Of a stretch of 64,000 nucleotides of DNA, positions 54,301-62,921 are shown in pieces. Position 1 is the first letter of the stretch. Each line of letters opens with the position of its first letter. The notes under the pieces were generated by a model. It ran no database searches and had not been told where the DNA came from. It worked only from the letters and a program-made list of their open reading frames with translations. A program made the translations under genes and the position numbers. Source of the DNA: Deltaproteobacteria bacterium (GTDB lineage: Bacteria > Desulfobacterota > Syntrophobacteria > Syntrophobacterales > Syntrophobacteraceae); the NCBI GenBank assembly GCA_021777755.1, contig JAJYDE010000003.1, positions 83,429-147,428 of the forward strand. The letters run 5' to 3'.

Positions 54301-55266
54301 AATCGTTCGGCCGATCTTACCCGGCAGCTTCTGGCCTTTTCCCGCAAGCAGGCGATCGCACCCCGGGTGCTGGATCTAAACGAGCAGACAAGGGGTATGG
54401 AGCGCTTGCTTACACGAATCATAGGCGAAGACATCAACCTGGTGCTTTCACTTTCCGACCGTCTGCGGCTGATCTACATGGACCCCACTCAGATCGATCA
54501 GGTCCTGGCAAACCTGGCGGTCAACTCCCGGGACGCCATGCCGAGGGGTGGCAGGCTTACCGTTGAAACTTCCAACGTCACCCTGGACACGGAATACAGC
54601 GAAAAACATCTGGGTTTCAGACCGGGCGATTTCGTGATGCTCGCGGTAAGCGACACCGGGTGCGGGATTGACCGTGAAGACATGGAGCACGTGTTCGAGC
54701 CCTTTTTCACCACCAAGCCGGAAGGACAGGGAACGGGCCTGGGATTGGCCACAGTCTATGGCATCGTGAAACAAAACAATGGCTTTGTGAACATCTACAG
54801 CGAGCCGGGCCTGGGTACAACGGTAAAGCTCTATATTCCGCAGTATTTTGGCGCCGCGGAAGCGGTCCGCGCCACGGCTGCCGCCGGCCCGAGCCAGGGC
54901 GGAACAGAGGTGATTCTCCTGGTCGAAGACGACGGCCCGATACGCGAAATGGCCAAAACGATGCTCGAAGGCCTGGGCTACAGGGTGATGGAAGCCCGCA
55001 CACCCGAGGAGGCCATCCTGCTGTTTGAAAAATTCCGCACCGAAATCGACCTGCTGTTGACCGATATTGTGATGCCCGGCATGAACGGCAAGGAACTGGA
55101 CAGTAGAATAAGGGCCATGAAACCGGAGGTGAGGAGCCTTTTCATGTCCGGATATACGGCTGATGCCATTGCTCACCTGGGGGAACTGGGGCCGGGGGGC
55201 TGCTACTTGCAAAAGCCGTTTGCCCTGGACGAACTGGCGAGAAAACTGCGCGAAGTCCTGTCGTAG
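51397..55266 (+). CDS. Hybrid sensor histidine kinase/response regulator with multiple PAS domains and a GAF domain
   Basis: A 1289-aa hybrid kinase. TM1 is about 17-37, then a periplasmic domain to about 165, TM2 about 170-192, and a short HAMP-like linker. PAS1 is about 245-365 (TGLGEGVYVLDSAGALVFMN) and PAS2 about 370-485. A GAF-like domain covers about 490-665, then PAS3 and PAS4 (about 670-910). HisKA has GRLAGGVAHDFNNMLSVILG, and HATPase has NSRDAMPRGG, DTGCGID and GTGLGLATVYG. The C-terminal receiver has LLVEDDGP and D in LLLTDIVMPGMNG. The order fits cytoplasmic plus membrane sensing with an internal phosphorelay. No transcription factor is adjacent. Confidence 0.93.
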   Translation: MKPRSWKIGRTLTSRITIHLVLTILVLGICLYYLNLRLLSNFAAEQIKESLSSSSREIHGICDTNLTRLLRKGLIDNEEEVRISKGMTIAEIANFMREKHLGGRIVAKDGPVLFSRKPGPSLHGRLAEGNEPATFKRSRNFYHTSIIFKPWSWRIFIDQDASKFDQLKTTVHNAYVFTLLFLMFSAALMLLLLHRAVEKPVRKMIDDIRAGQRPQYDDIEEFSFLSSSIGQMMAELQESEQTIREIATGLGEGVYVLDSAGALVFMNQAAERLVGWKQEELLGHRVHEVFHSNYGPQCGAPCPVLDVINTGETCRSEEDTFRRRDGSTFAVAYVAAPLRKEGAISGVITVFRDVTESKRMENRLKEQLDFLQQLIDSIPLPVYYKAADGGYLGCNTAFEAFIGKSRENIVGKTVRDIIPGQRANRHHEADLQLLSNPGIQTYEMSGVFEDGTYHDVVMNKATFLDSHGRVAGTVGALVDITERKQAEQERLANLQFFESMDRVNRAIHGTDSPDVMMKNLLDVVLSIFDCDRAFLKFPCDPEAPSWTIPMESFKPGYPGVSEFNLQVPMDGEIAETLRIVLASEGPVTFSPGSAHQPVGVIRRQFCVKSYMAMAVYPKTGRPWEFGIQQCAYGREWNGQEKRLFEAIGRRLADGLSMLLSYRGLRKNEEFLDNIVEHIPNMICVKNAGTLRFVRFNSAGERLLGYSRDELLGKTYYDIFPGETADRFCAQDRHVTENATLLDIPEETIVTKQNETRVLHTQKIPVTDSTGTVQYVLSISEDISERIAAEESIRKLSQAVEQSPVSIVITDLAGRIEFVNARFTQITGFTFDETIGRTARSLETGEDPDKTAALCQTIRSGGIWQGKFHNRKKNGELFWEHITIAPVRNSENVITHFVEIKEDITERTELEEQLRQAQKMEAVGRLAGGVAHDFNNMLSVILGYSELIMAKLKPFDPILAPLKAVQSAANRSADLTRQLLAFSRKQAIAPRVLDLNEQTRGMERLLTRIIGEDINLVLSLSDRLRLIYMDPTQIDQVLANLAVNSRDAMPRGGRLTVETSNVTLDTEYSEKHLGFRPGDFVMLAVSDTGCGIDREDMEHVFEPFFTTKPEGQGTGLGLATVYGIVKQNNGFVNIYSEPGLGTTVKLYIPQYFGAAEAVRATAAAGPSQGGTEVILLVEDDGPIREMAKTMLEGLGYRVMEARTPEEAILLFEKFRTEIDLLLTDIVMPGMNGKELDSRIRAMKPEVRSLFMSGYTADAIAHLGELGPGGCYLQKPFALDELARKLREVLS

Positions 55267-55323
55267 ACCTGATAAAAAGGCTTCGCCGGGGCGCCGCCCC
55301 TGACCGCAAGTCCTTTCCATGCT

Positions 55324-56988
55324 ATGAAAACAACGAAAAGGAAGGCAGACCGGGACAAGCTTGCAAAATCAGCCCGTAAAGCTTACAAGACAAATAATCA
55401 CACTCACCGACGCATATTCGGGATGCGCAAGGGAAAGGAGGCCCGGCAATTGGAAATCGAACGGGAAGCAATATCGTCGGCGTTTTTCAAAAACTTTCCC
55501 GGGATGGCTTACCGTTACCGGCCCGACCCCGAGCATTATTTCGATTTCGTCAGTCCGGGGGCGGCCGAGTTAACCGGCTTACCGGTTTCCGAGTTGAACC
55601 AGAGGCAGAAACTCTTCGGCCTGGTGCTCGAAGAGGACCGAAAAGAGATCGAGCTTGAAATCGGAAACGCCTTGGCCGCCAAACAGCCCTTCAGGCTCAT
55701 GTACAGAATCCGCACAGGCAAGGGCCTTGTCAAATGGGTCTGGGAGCAGGGCCTTGGCATCTACTCCCAACAAGGCGAACTGCTGGCGATAGAAGGCTTT
55801 ATCGCGGACATCTCCGCCCGAAAACGGGCCGAGGAAGCCTTGAAAAGATCCGAGGAACTCTACAGGGTGCTTGCCGAAAGCATCTCGGATGCTATTTTCA
55901 TGGTGGACGAGGACCGCTTCATCGTCTCAGTCAATCGAGCTTTTCTCGACCTGTTCGGTTATGCGCGAGAGGAAATCATCGGGCAGACGATCGGAATGCT
56001 GCACACTTGCGAGGAGAGTTTCCGGGAATTCGGCGAACTGCGCTCGGAGATGGTGCACGGTCCCGTCCGAGTGGAATGGGAGTTGAAAAAAAAGGACGCA
56101 ACGGTGTTTCCCGTGGAGGGGACCTTTTCAGTCATCGAAGGTCCGGAGGGTTCAACCGGCGGCCATGTTGGAGTCATACGCGACATAACCGAGCGCAAAA
56201 GAGTCGAAAAGGAGCTTCGGGAATACCGGGAGCACCTCGAGGAGATGGTGCAGGAACGGACCCGGGAACTCAGGGAGGCGCAGGCCGCGCTCGTGCAAAG
56301 AGAAAAGCTGAAGACCCTTGGAGCCACTGCCGCCGAGGTCGCCCACGAAATCAGAAACCCCCTGGTGTCGATAGGCGGGTTTGCACGGCGGCTGTTAAAA
56401 AAGCATCCCGATTTCAGCGAGGCCGAGATCATTTTGCACGAAACCGAAAGACTGGAGACGATTCTCAACCGTTTGAGCGATTATCTTCGTCCTGTCGACA
56501 TGCAACCCGGCGAGTGCCGCGTAAATGAAATTCTCACCGAATCACTGGCCCTGCTCTCCACTCAACTGGAGAGGAAAAATGTACGAGTAGGCCTGGACCT
56601 TCAAGACGATCTGCCAACCGCCCATGTCGATCCGGCGATTCTAACGCAGGTGTTCGTAGCCATGATCAGAAATGCGGTGGGAATGATGGACCAGGAAAAG
56701 GAGCTCAGCCTCAAGACCTACTTCGGCCGGCACAAAGTTTACGTGGACATGGCCAGCCCGGTGGCGGGCAACCGACTGCTCGACCCCGAACTCATGCTTC
56801 TGCCCTTCGAAGACAGCATCAAGGGAACGGGGATCTCCTCGACCTTCAAGCTGCTAAAGGAAATGGGCGGTACGCTTTCCTTTGTAAGACAGGGGCCCAA
56901 GGCCAGGTTCACCGTTTCCCTGGTAAAATGTCCCGATTCCGGCCATCGAAAAACAGATGAAGACCAGCACGGCGATCAAGCCGGATAA
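55324..56988 (+). CDS. PAS sensor histidine kinase with a degenerate ATP-binding domain
   Basis: A 554-aa soluble protein. A basic N-terminus leads to PAS1 (about 50-165: FPGMAYRYRPDPEHYFDFVS) and PAS2 (about 175-300: AESISDAIFMVDEDRFIVSV). A coiled coil (about 300-335) and HisKA with phospho-histidine in GATAAEVAHEIRNPLVSIGG follow. The HATPase region keeps the N-box asparagine (MIRNAVGMM). The usual D-x-G-x-G motif is missing (VDMASPVAGNRLLDP), and the G2 box reads KGTGISSTFKL instead of GTGLGL. ATP binding may be impaired, so it may act as a phosphatase or scaffold. It lies 57 bp after the hybrid kinase gene and 21 bp before an acyl-CoA dehydrogenase. Confidence 0.85.
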   Translation: MKTTKRKADRDKLAKSARKAYKTNNHTHRRIFGMRKGKEARQLEIEREAISSAFFKNFPGMAYRYRPDPEHYFDFVSPGAAELTGLPVSELNQRQKLFGLVLEEDRKEIELEIGNALAAKQPFRLMYRIRTGKGLVKWVWEQGLGIYSQQGELLAIEGFIADISARKRAEEALKRSEELYRVLAESISDAIFMVDEDRFIVSVNRAFLDLFGYAREEIIGQTIGMLHTCEESFREFGELRSEMVHGPVRVEWELKKKDATVFPVEGTFSVIEGPEGSTGGHVGVIRDITERKRVEKELREYREHLEEMVQERTRELREAQAALVQREKLKTLGATAAEVAHEIRNPLVSIGGFARRLLKKHPDFSEAEIILHETERLETILNRLSDYLRPVDMQPGECRVNEILTESLALLSTQLERKNVRVGLDLQDDLPTAHVDPAILTQVFVAMIRNAVGMMDQEKELSLKTYFGRHKVYVDMASPVAGNRLLDPELMLLPFEDSIKGTGISSTFKLLKEMGGTLSFVRQGPKARFTVSLVKCPDSGHRKTDEDQHGDQAG

Positions 56989-57009
56989 CCTTCACGCAAG
57001 GAGTTCGAA

Positions 57010-58158
57010 ATGGATTTCGGGATACCAGCCGAATTCGAAGAGGAACTCGGACGCTACAAGGAGTTCATTTCCCGTCAACTTACCCCCAACCTCGGGGCAT
57101 GGTATGCCCGAAAAGAGGTTCCTCGCGACTTTTTCATCGAACTTGGGGCGCAAGGCTGGCTGGGGCTGGAAGCCGACGGCCAGAGGCTGCGGGAACACAA
57201 CCCGCTCAAAGAAGCCCTTTTCATGGAACACCTCGGGATAATATCTCCGGGCACTGGCGTGGCCGTCCTGGCCCAAGTTTCGCTCGGCATGATGGGAATC
57301 ATTCTTTTTGGCAGCGACAACCAGAAGGAACTCCATCTTCCTTCGGCGGCCCTGGGGCAAAAGCTTGTCTGCCTTGGAAACACCGAGGCAAGAGCCGGCA
57401 GTGATGTCGCCGGCATCTCCACAAGCGCGACAAGCGTCGAGGGCGGCTGGATACTAAACGGGGCCAAATCGTTTGTCACAAACGGCTACATAAGCGATCT
57501 AGCCCTCATCACGGCCGTTTCTGACCCCGAGGCGGATCGCAACAGCCGAATTTCCATGTTCCTGGTAGACCTCGAATCAAAAGGCATAAGCCGTACGAAG
57601 CTTCACAAGGAAGTGTGGATCCCCTCGGATCTTACACGCATCAGGCTCGAAGACGTATTCGTTCCGGAAGCCAATCTGGTCGGCAAACAGGGGCGCGGCT
57701 TGCAGCAGGTGCTCGAAATTTTTACCAACAGCCGCATCACGATTGCCGCCTTGACCCTGGGCACAGCCGAGGGAGCGTTCAAGGCCGGGATCGAACACGC
57801 TCGAAAAAGGGATGTATTCGGTCAAAAACTCGTAAATTTTCAGGCAAAATCATTCGAAATAGCCGATTTTTACAGCAAGCTAGAGGCCGTACGGATGGTC
57901 CTTTGGAAAACATGCTGGGAAAAACAACAGGGCGCCGATTTCCGGCTGAGCGCATCGATCGCCAAGTATCTTTCGGTGGAATCGGCAAGGGCCATCGGAC
58001 AATGGGCGGCCGATCTTTTCGGGGCCGCATCGGTTGTCTACGAACATCCCGTTCACAAATATCCGATGGACGCCTGGGCATCCTCGCTTGGCGAAGGGAC
58101 CCAGGACATTCAGAAACTCATCATTTTCCGGGAAGTCATGAAGCAGGCAGGGGGCTGA
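57010..58158 (+). CDS. Acyl-CoA dehydrogenase
   Basis: A 382-aa FAD enzyme for alpha-beta oxidation of acyl-CoA. Order of motifs: N-terminal helices, CLGNTEARAGSDVAGISTSA (FAD and substrate contacts, about 121-140), WILNGAKSFVTNGYISD, then the C-terminal SLGEGTQDIQKLIIFREVM with the active-site region. In many family members a glutamate in this position or in the preceding helix is the base. Substrate chain length cannot be told. The start has AAGGAG. It follows the kinase gene by 21 bp; downstream is a tRNA terminator on the opposite strand. Confidence 0.93.
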   Translation: MDFGIPAEFEEELGRYKEFISRQLTPNLGAWYARKEVPRDFFIELGAQGWLGLEADGQRLREHNPLKEALFMEHLGIISPGTGVAVLAQVSLGMMGIILFGSDNQKELHLPSAALGQKLVCLGNTEARAGSDVAGISTSATSVEGGWILNGAKSFVTNGYISDLALITAVSDPEADRNSRISMFLVDLESKGISRTKLHKEVWIPSDLTRIRLEDVFVPEANLVGKQGRGLQQVLEIFTNSRITIAALTLGTAEGAFKAGIEHARKRDVFGQKLVNFQAKSFEIADFYSKLEAVRMVLWKTCWEKQQGADFRLSASIAKYLSVESARAIGQWAADLFGAASVVYEHPVHKYPMDAWASSLGEGTQDIQKLIIFREVMKQAGG

Positions 58159-58224
58159 TTTAGGCGGCTTCCTTTGTTCCGATGGGCGGGACTTCACCCT
58201 GCCCGCCGGACACTTTTCGAAGGC

Positions 58225-58261
58225 AAAAAAAAAGGACCTCACGGCTATTCCGTCAGGTCCT
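58225..58261 (-). terminator. Rho-independent terminator of the tRNA-Ala transcript
   Basis: Minus-strand stem AGGACCTGACGG, 5-nt loop, CCGTGAGGTCCT (one mismatch), followed by a run of nine T. It lies 12 bp past the 3' end of tRNA-Ala. Confidence 0.9.
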
Positions 58262-58273
58262 AGATCTTCCGAG

Positions 58274-58346
<73 letters not shown>

Positions 58347-58396
58347 GGCTTACCGTTAAGCGCAGCAACGATCTCTCCAACGCAACCGGTAATGAC

Positions 58397-58425
58397 TGTG
58401 TACCCAATTTGTGGACGCCTGTCAA
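58397..58425 (-). promoter_or_regulatory. Sigma-70 promoter of tRNA-Ala
   Basis: On the minus strand TTGACA (58425-58420) and TACACA (58402-58397) are spaced by 17 bp. The start of transcription would lie about 45 bp before the mature tRNA 5' end. Confidence 0.65.
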
Positions 58426-58827
58426 GCCCATTCGATTCCCGCCCGAGGCGAAATACCAGTTTCCAATCCACCGCCCACTCACCCACTTTCCACGCTTCTG
58501 GTTGCCGTCCCTATTTGCGGCTCCAACCCCCTGGCGATATAGAACGCCGTGGATTCCACCGTTATCGACCGGCGGGACTTTCGACCGGCAGAGCCGAAAA
58601 CGGGGTTTTTTGAACCCACCGATTGTTTCCGCGCTGTTAATTCGCTGCCAATTTTCACCGAAAAAATTCTGCGACCTTCGTTGAATCGAACCTGCGGACA
58701 AATTGGCCGAGAAAAATATTGTAAATATGAGCGGGAGGCCATTGGCAAGTTGGCCATAATTGAATGACGTGGGCTACGGGTATTCAATGAATTTCAAGCC
58801 GTTGCCCGCAGGGCTGTCGCATTTCCC
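58426..58827. other. Intergenic stretch between the two tRNA promoters
   Basis: About 400 bp between divergent tRNA promoters. Short frames on both strands have no RBS and no recognisable domain. Nothing else was seen. Confidence 0.4.
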
Positions 58828-58857
58828 TTGACACCCGGGGCCGCTCCTGATTAGGAT
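58828..58857 (+). promoter_or_regulatory. Sigma-70 promoter of tRNA-Leu
   Basis: TTGACA (58828-58833) and TAGGAT (58852-58857) are spaced by 18 bp, with the mature tRNA starting 10 bp after the -10 box. Confidence 0.7.
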
Positions 58858-58867
58858 GGCCAATTGC

Positions 58868-58951
58868 GCCGGAGTGGTGGAACTGGTAGACGCGCTGGAC
58901 TCAAAATCCAGTATCCGCAAGGATGTGTCGGTTCGATTCCGACCTCCGGCA
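58868..58951 (+). tRNA. tRNA-Leu (CAA)
   Basis: An 84-nt class II tRNA. The acceptor stem is GCCGGAG/CTCCGGC. The anticodon arm is CTGGA-CTCAAAA-TCCAG with CAA. A long variable arm (TATCCGCAAGGATG) follows, then the T-arm GTCGGTTCGATTCCGAC. Discriminator is A; CCA is not encoded. Confidence 0.97.
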
Positions 58952-58966
58952 TAGCAGAAAAATCAG

Positions 58967-58999
58967 GGAGTTGGCTTCAGTTTGCCAACTCCTTTTTTT
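58967..58999 (+). terminator. Rho-independent terminator of tRNA-Leu
   Basis: GGAGTTGGC, an 8-nt loop and GCCAACTCC form a perfect 9-bp stem followed by seven T, 15 bp past the tRNA end. Confidence 0.95.
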
Positions 59000-60426
59000 C
59001 TTGCCCTTGAATGCTTACGACATTGCAACGGTCCAAAAGGGACCTCGTTTTTGCCACGAAATGCTCATTGGAACACGCTCCGGCACTCCCGCGGCACCGC
59101 CGTTTTTCTCAAATCGTCGAAAATTCAGCTATCGACATTTGCCTCCTTGCAACACTGCATACAGTGCGGATCCCCTCGACCCTCATTTTCTAATGAACGA
59201 TATTGCGCAGATTTGGATCTATAGTCTTGAAGATTTACGGGGAATCCGATTTTGATCCGGTCTTAGAAGAGCGAAATCATTGTGCTAAAATTCCTTCAGT
59301 TTGGCGGGTGATAAACGCCGATCGTTTTCGATGGAGCAACTCATATGGAACGTTCGCCCACTGTCATACAAAAGGAGTGAAGGCAACCTACCATCTGGGG
59401 CTGTCGGGTCCGTGTGCATTCCCCGTGTCCGGACGGAGATCGTCAGGACGACGATCTGAGAGACGGAAAGCCGGGCGGGGAATTGGCAATTGCGAGCACA
59501 GTCATGCGAGTTGAGGCTTGGCCAAAGAAAGATGGCCGAAGCCATTATCACTCCCCAAACGGGACACCCGGAACCCGCTTTACGGCCAGTTCCAACCCAA
59601 ACACGTCCCATTGCACTTCTACTTTCCTCGATCGGCCTGTTAATTGCCTGGGGAACAAACACGAATCGACTTCAAGGATGGATAGATATGATACGGCATA
59701 TCATTGTTACGCTAATCAAAACATAACTTTAAAATAACCTATGTTGTATCTTTGCGGATGCGATATGAAATCGGCGGCTCATCGTCAGCGGCAATGTCGT
59801 GTCACTAAACGTAATTACAATGACAGACTATTCAGTCGGCATTCAGATACTACACTTTTTCGATGTTTTTAACATTGTTATTATGCTATTTTTTACATAT
59901 ATATACTAATGTAATGTCTTTTAAAGGCTTTGTCTTTTGATATGCTCGTTATTTGCCCTAACATCGTCGCCCCCATATTGTTTCCCAGTCGAATTTATTT
60001 TGGCATTGCAACCCAACGACCGAACAGTTGGCATGTGCCATTCGAGATGCCGACAGGAGCTCAATTCACATTGATCCACACGGGCGCCTTCTTGAAACCA
60101 AACCGCGACAGAGCCGTTTCAATGTCAAGAGCGAAGGGGTCCCCTGTTTTTCCTGCTTCCCGCCCTTCTGAAAACGGGTTAAAAGGGGACAAGACTGAAT
60201 TCGGGGAGTCCTTGGGACCGTTGAACTCTTCGGGGCGAAGAGCGTATCGCTTCTTCCGGGCTTGCCTGCTCACCCCTAAATTGATTGTGGACCACAATGT
60301 GCTCATAAAAATGAGCCCCTTGCAAATGATTCTTGCAAAGAAGTTCGTTGAATTATAAGATGAGGCTGTAGGGTGGGGTGCTGTGTTTCATTGCATGTTG
60401 CTTCCGGCAAAAAAAGGTGAGATTTC
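59000..60426. other. Gene-poor, partly AT-rich stretch between tRNA-Leu and the Tmc operon
   Basis: About 1.4 kb with no convincing gene. The part around 59700-59940 is clearly AT-rich (runs such as TACATATATATACTAATG), unlike its GC-rich surroundings. A perfect dyad AGATCGTC-AGGAC-GACGATCT lies at 59437-59457. Short frames (142 aa plus at 59930, 81 aa minus at 60306, 125 aa minus at 59662) lack RBS and family features. Its position behind a tRNA gene is typical for insertions, but no integrase or att repeat was found. Confidence 0.4.
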
Positions 60427-61086
60427 ATGATTGAGTTCTACGATTTTCTTACGGGACCCGGCGTCTGGGTCTCGCTTTCCGTGTTTATCGGCGGCCTGAT
60501 CGTGCGGACGGTGTACCTGTTCGGCATCAGCCTGGAGCGTGACAGGGTCTTCTACAACCATATGGACTTGAAGTGGGGGCTGCGTTCGATTTTCCATTGG
60601 CTTCTGCCCTTCGGGAGTGTGTCGCTCAGAAAACAGCCCCTTTTCGCGGCGGCCTTTTTCGTCTTTCATGTCTGCCTGTTGGCCGTTCCGCTTTTTCTTT
60701 TGGCGCACAACACCCTCCTCCACGAAGCGTTGGGGGTCGCATTGCCCTCCCTGCCCGATTCGGTGTCGGATATCTTGACGATAGCCTTTCTGGCCTCGGG
60801 GCTGATCTTGCTGATAAGAAGGCTCGTCAAGCCCGAAGTGCGCATCCTGACAACGGCGTGGGACTACTTCCTGCTGGTTTTGACCTGCCTGCCCTTTATA
60901 ACGGGCTTTTTCGCATACCACCAGGTCGGCCCTTACTCGACGATGCTGATAGCCCACCTTTTGTGCGCCGAGGTGTTGCTGATGCTTATCCCATTTACAA
61001 AGCTGGCCCATATCGTCTTCTTTTTCTTATCGCGAGCCTTCATCGGGTTCGAAATGGGAACGCGCCGGGCGACGAGGACCTGGTAG
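60427..61086 (+). CDS. tmcC: Tmc complex cytochrome b-type membrane subunit (TmcC/NarI-like)
   Basis: A 219-aa membrane protein with about five helices, like the NarI/DsrM/TmcC heme b subunits. Candidate heme-ligand histidines are in SIFHWLLPFG, FVFHVCLLAVPLFLLAHN, FFAYHQVGPY and LIAHLLCAEVLLMLIPFTKLAHIV. It would pass electrons between a periplasmic cytochrome c3 and the cytoplasmic iron-sulfur subunit through the membrane. RBS: AAGGTGAGATTTC before ATG. It is first in an operon with TmcB- and TmcA-like genes. Confidence 0.85.
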   Translation: MIEFYDFLTGPGVWVSLSVFIGGLIVRTVYLFGISLERDRVFYNHMDLKWGLRSIFHWLLPFGSVSLRKQPLFAAAFFVFHVCLLAVPLFLLAHNTLLHEALGVALPSLPDSVSDILTIAFLASGLILLIRRLVKPEVRILTTAWDYFLLVLTCLPFITGFFAYHQVGPYSTMLIAHLLCAEVLLMLIPFTKLAHIVFFFLSRAFIGFEMGTRRATRTW

Positions 61087-61131
61087 AAACTCCGCCTCCG
61101 GGCGCAAATGAACCGAAGGAGTATGAAAAAA

Positions 61132-62439
61132 ATGAGCGAAGCACTTCAAAAGCCTGTGAACACCAAGGCGCTAAAGGAGCTTCTGAGCTTGAATGACAGC
61201 GCCAGGATAAAGTCCTGGTTGAGCATATGTTCCCGTTGTGGCCTTTGTGCGGAGAGTTGTTTTTTCTATCTTGCAAAAAACAGGGACCCCAAGGTGAGCC
61301 CCGCATACAAGGTCAAGGCCACACTGCTGGAACTCTACAAAAGGAAAGGCGAGGTCGATCGGGAGTTTTTGCAAAAGTGCCATGACATCGCATGGGGGGA
61401 GTGCACCACCTGCAAGCGGTGCTCACTTTTCTGTCCCTTCGGAATCGATATCGCCACGATGATAGCGACGGTGCGCGCCATATGCAACTCGCAGGGTGTT
61501 GTCCCGGAGGGACTGGTACGGACCTCGGTCAACTATCGCGAATCGGGTAACCAGATGGGAATGTCCACCGAGGATTTCGTGGAGACCTGCACCTGGATGG
61601 CCGAGGAAGCAAATGATGACATCCGCGGAGTCGAAATTCCCGTGGACAAGGCCGGCGTCAGGATCATGTACACTGTCAATGCCAGGGAACCGATGTACTA
61701 TCCGCAAGACATTTCCATGATGGCCCAGATATTTACGGTGGCCGGGGAAAGCTGGACTTTGCCAAGCACGGGATGGGACTGCACCAATCTGCCGATGTTT
61801 GCCGGGGACAAGGCGCTTGCGGGGCAGGTGGTCAAAAACATGTACACCAAGGCCGTGGAACTCGGTGTTGAGGCCATAGCGATAACGGAGTGCGGACATG
61901 CCTACCGGTCGGCACTGTTTGAAGGCCCCTACCTGGCAGGCTACCGGGATGGCAAACCGCCGCTGCCCGTCATCCATTCGGTTCGCCTGTTTTATGAATA
62001 TCTCAGGGACGGCCGCATAAAAATCGATCCCGCCAAAATGGTCGAGGAGCCCCTTACCTACCAGGATCCGTGCAATGTCTCCCGAAACGGCGGTCTGTGG
62101 CGCGAAGGCAGGGAAATCATAAAGTTTCTGGCCAAAGATTTCAGGGATATGTCGCCCAACAGCGAGTACAACCATTGCTGCGGGGGAGGCGGGGGTTTCA
62201 TTCCGATGGGCCCCGAGTTCAAACGCAGGAGAATGGAGTCGGGCAAGATCAAGGCCGAACAGATCCGGGCAACGGGAGCAAAGATCGTTATAGCCCCCTG
62301 CCATAACTGCACCGACCAGATCAACGATCTCAACAAGGAATACAAACTCGGGATCAAAGTGGTGTCCTTCAAGGAACTGATCACCGAGAGGATGATTGTG
62401 CCCGATGCATTCAAGCCTGTAGCGGCCCAAGAGGAATAA
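61132..62439 (+). CDS. tmcB: Tmc complex iron-sulfur subunit (TmcB, HdrD/DsrK-like)
   Basis: A protein of about 435 aa. Two [4Fe-4S] motifs are C33/C36/C39/C43 (ICSRCGLCAESCFF) and C91/C94/C97/C101 (ECTTCKRCSLFCPFG). Two CCG-type domains follow: STGWDCTNLP with ITECGHAYRS, and QDPCNVSRN with NHCCGGGGGF and PCHNCTDQ. These bind the non-cubane cluster of HdrB/HdrD. This is the catalytic type of subunit that in DsrK and HdrD works on disulfides; DsrC is the natural partner, and a DsrC-like gene ends this operon. The ATG at 61132 is preferred (AGGAG ten nt upstream); 61108 would add 8 residues. Confidence 0.88.
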   Translation: MSEALQKPVNTKALKELLSLNDSARIKSWLSICSRCGLCAESCFFYLAKNRDPKVSPAYKVKATLLELYKRKGEVDREFLQKCHDIAWGECTTCKRCSLFCPFGIDIATMIATVRAICNSQGVVPEGLVRTSVNYRESGNQMGMSTEDFVETCTWMAEEANDDIRGVEIPVDKAGVRIMYTVNAREPMYYPQDISMMAQIFTVAGESWTLPSTGWDCTNLPMFAGDKALAGQVVKNMYTKAVELGVEAIAITECGHAYRSALFEGPYLAGYRDGKPPLPVIHSVRLFYEYLRDGRIKIDPAKMVEEPLTYQDPCNVSRNGGLWREGREIIKFLAKDFRDMSPNSEYNHCCGGGGGFIPMGPEFKRRRMESGKIKAEQIRATGAKIVIAPCHNCTDQINDLNKEYKLGIKVVSFKELITERMIVPDAFKPVAAQEE

Positions 62440-62490
62440 AACCGGAAACGCAAAGGATCACGCGGTGCAGCCGCTTTTTAAGGAACTGTT

Positions 62491-62853
62491 ATGAGACCTC
62501 TCTGGTTCATTTTAATAGCTGTTTTCGCAGTTTTTTGCTGTCAACTCGCCCATTCGCAAGACGACAAGTTCCCGCTAAATCACAAGGAACTCGGAAAGCA
62601 TCAACGGGCGCTGGTCATGTTCAACCACAAGCTGCATTCCGAAAAGTTCGATTGCACCAGGTGCCACCACGGTTTCGACAAGTTTAAGAACAACAAGGGC
62701 AGCGAAGGGCAACCGTGCGATTCGTGCCACAAGGCGCAGGCGACTCCGGGAGTGATGTCGCTCAAAGACGCCTTTCATCACGAGTGCATCAGCTGTCATA
62801 AGGCCATGAACAAGGGGCCGGTCATGTGCGGTCAGTGCCACGTCCGCAAGTAG
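62491..62853 (+). CDS. tmcA: Tetraheme cytochrome c3 (TmcA-like, type II)
   Basis: A 120-aa periplasmic cytochrome. A signal peptide (about 1-22, ending AHS) precedes four CxxCH heme motifs: CTRCH (55-59), CDSCH (76-80), CISCH (99-103) and CGQCH (113-117). Extra histidines H46, H49, H60 and H96/H97 can serve as distal ligands. TmcA takes electrons from periplasmic hydrogenases or formate dehydrogenases through type I cytochrome c3 and delivers them to the Tmc membrane complex. RBS AAGGA lies 6 nt before the ATG. Confidence 0.9.
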   Translation: MRPLWFILIAVFAVFCCQLAHSQDDKFPLNHKELGKHQRALVMFNHKLHSEKFDCTRCHHGFDKFKNNKGSEGQPCDSCHKAQATPGVMSLKDAFHHECISCHKAMNKGPVMCGQCHVRK

Positions 62854-62921
62854 ACCTTAAGGTTTCTTAGACATCGAAATGCCTCGCGCTTCGAACCTCG
62901 AAGTCTCGACAGGAGGGCAAT

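Noticed and set aside
59930..60358. 142-aa plus frame and 81-aa minus frame before the Tmc operon
   Set aside because: Neither has an RBS or a recognisable family. The 81-aa frame could be a remnant, but the sequence alone does not support a gene.
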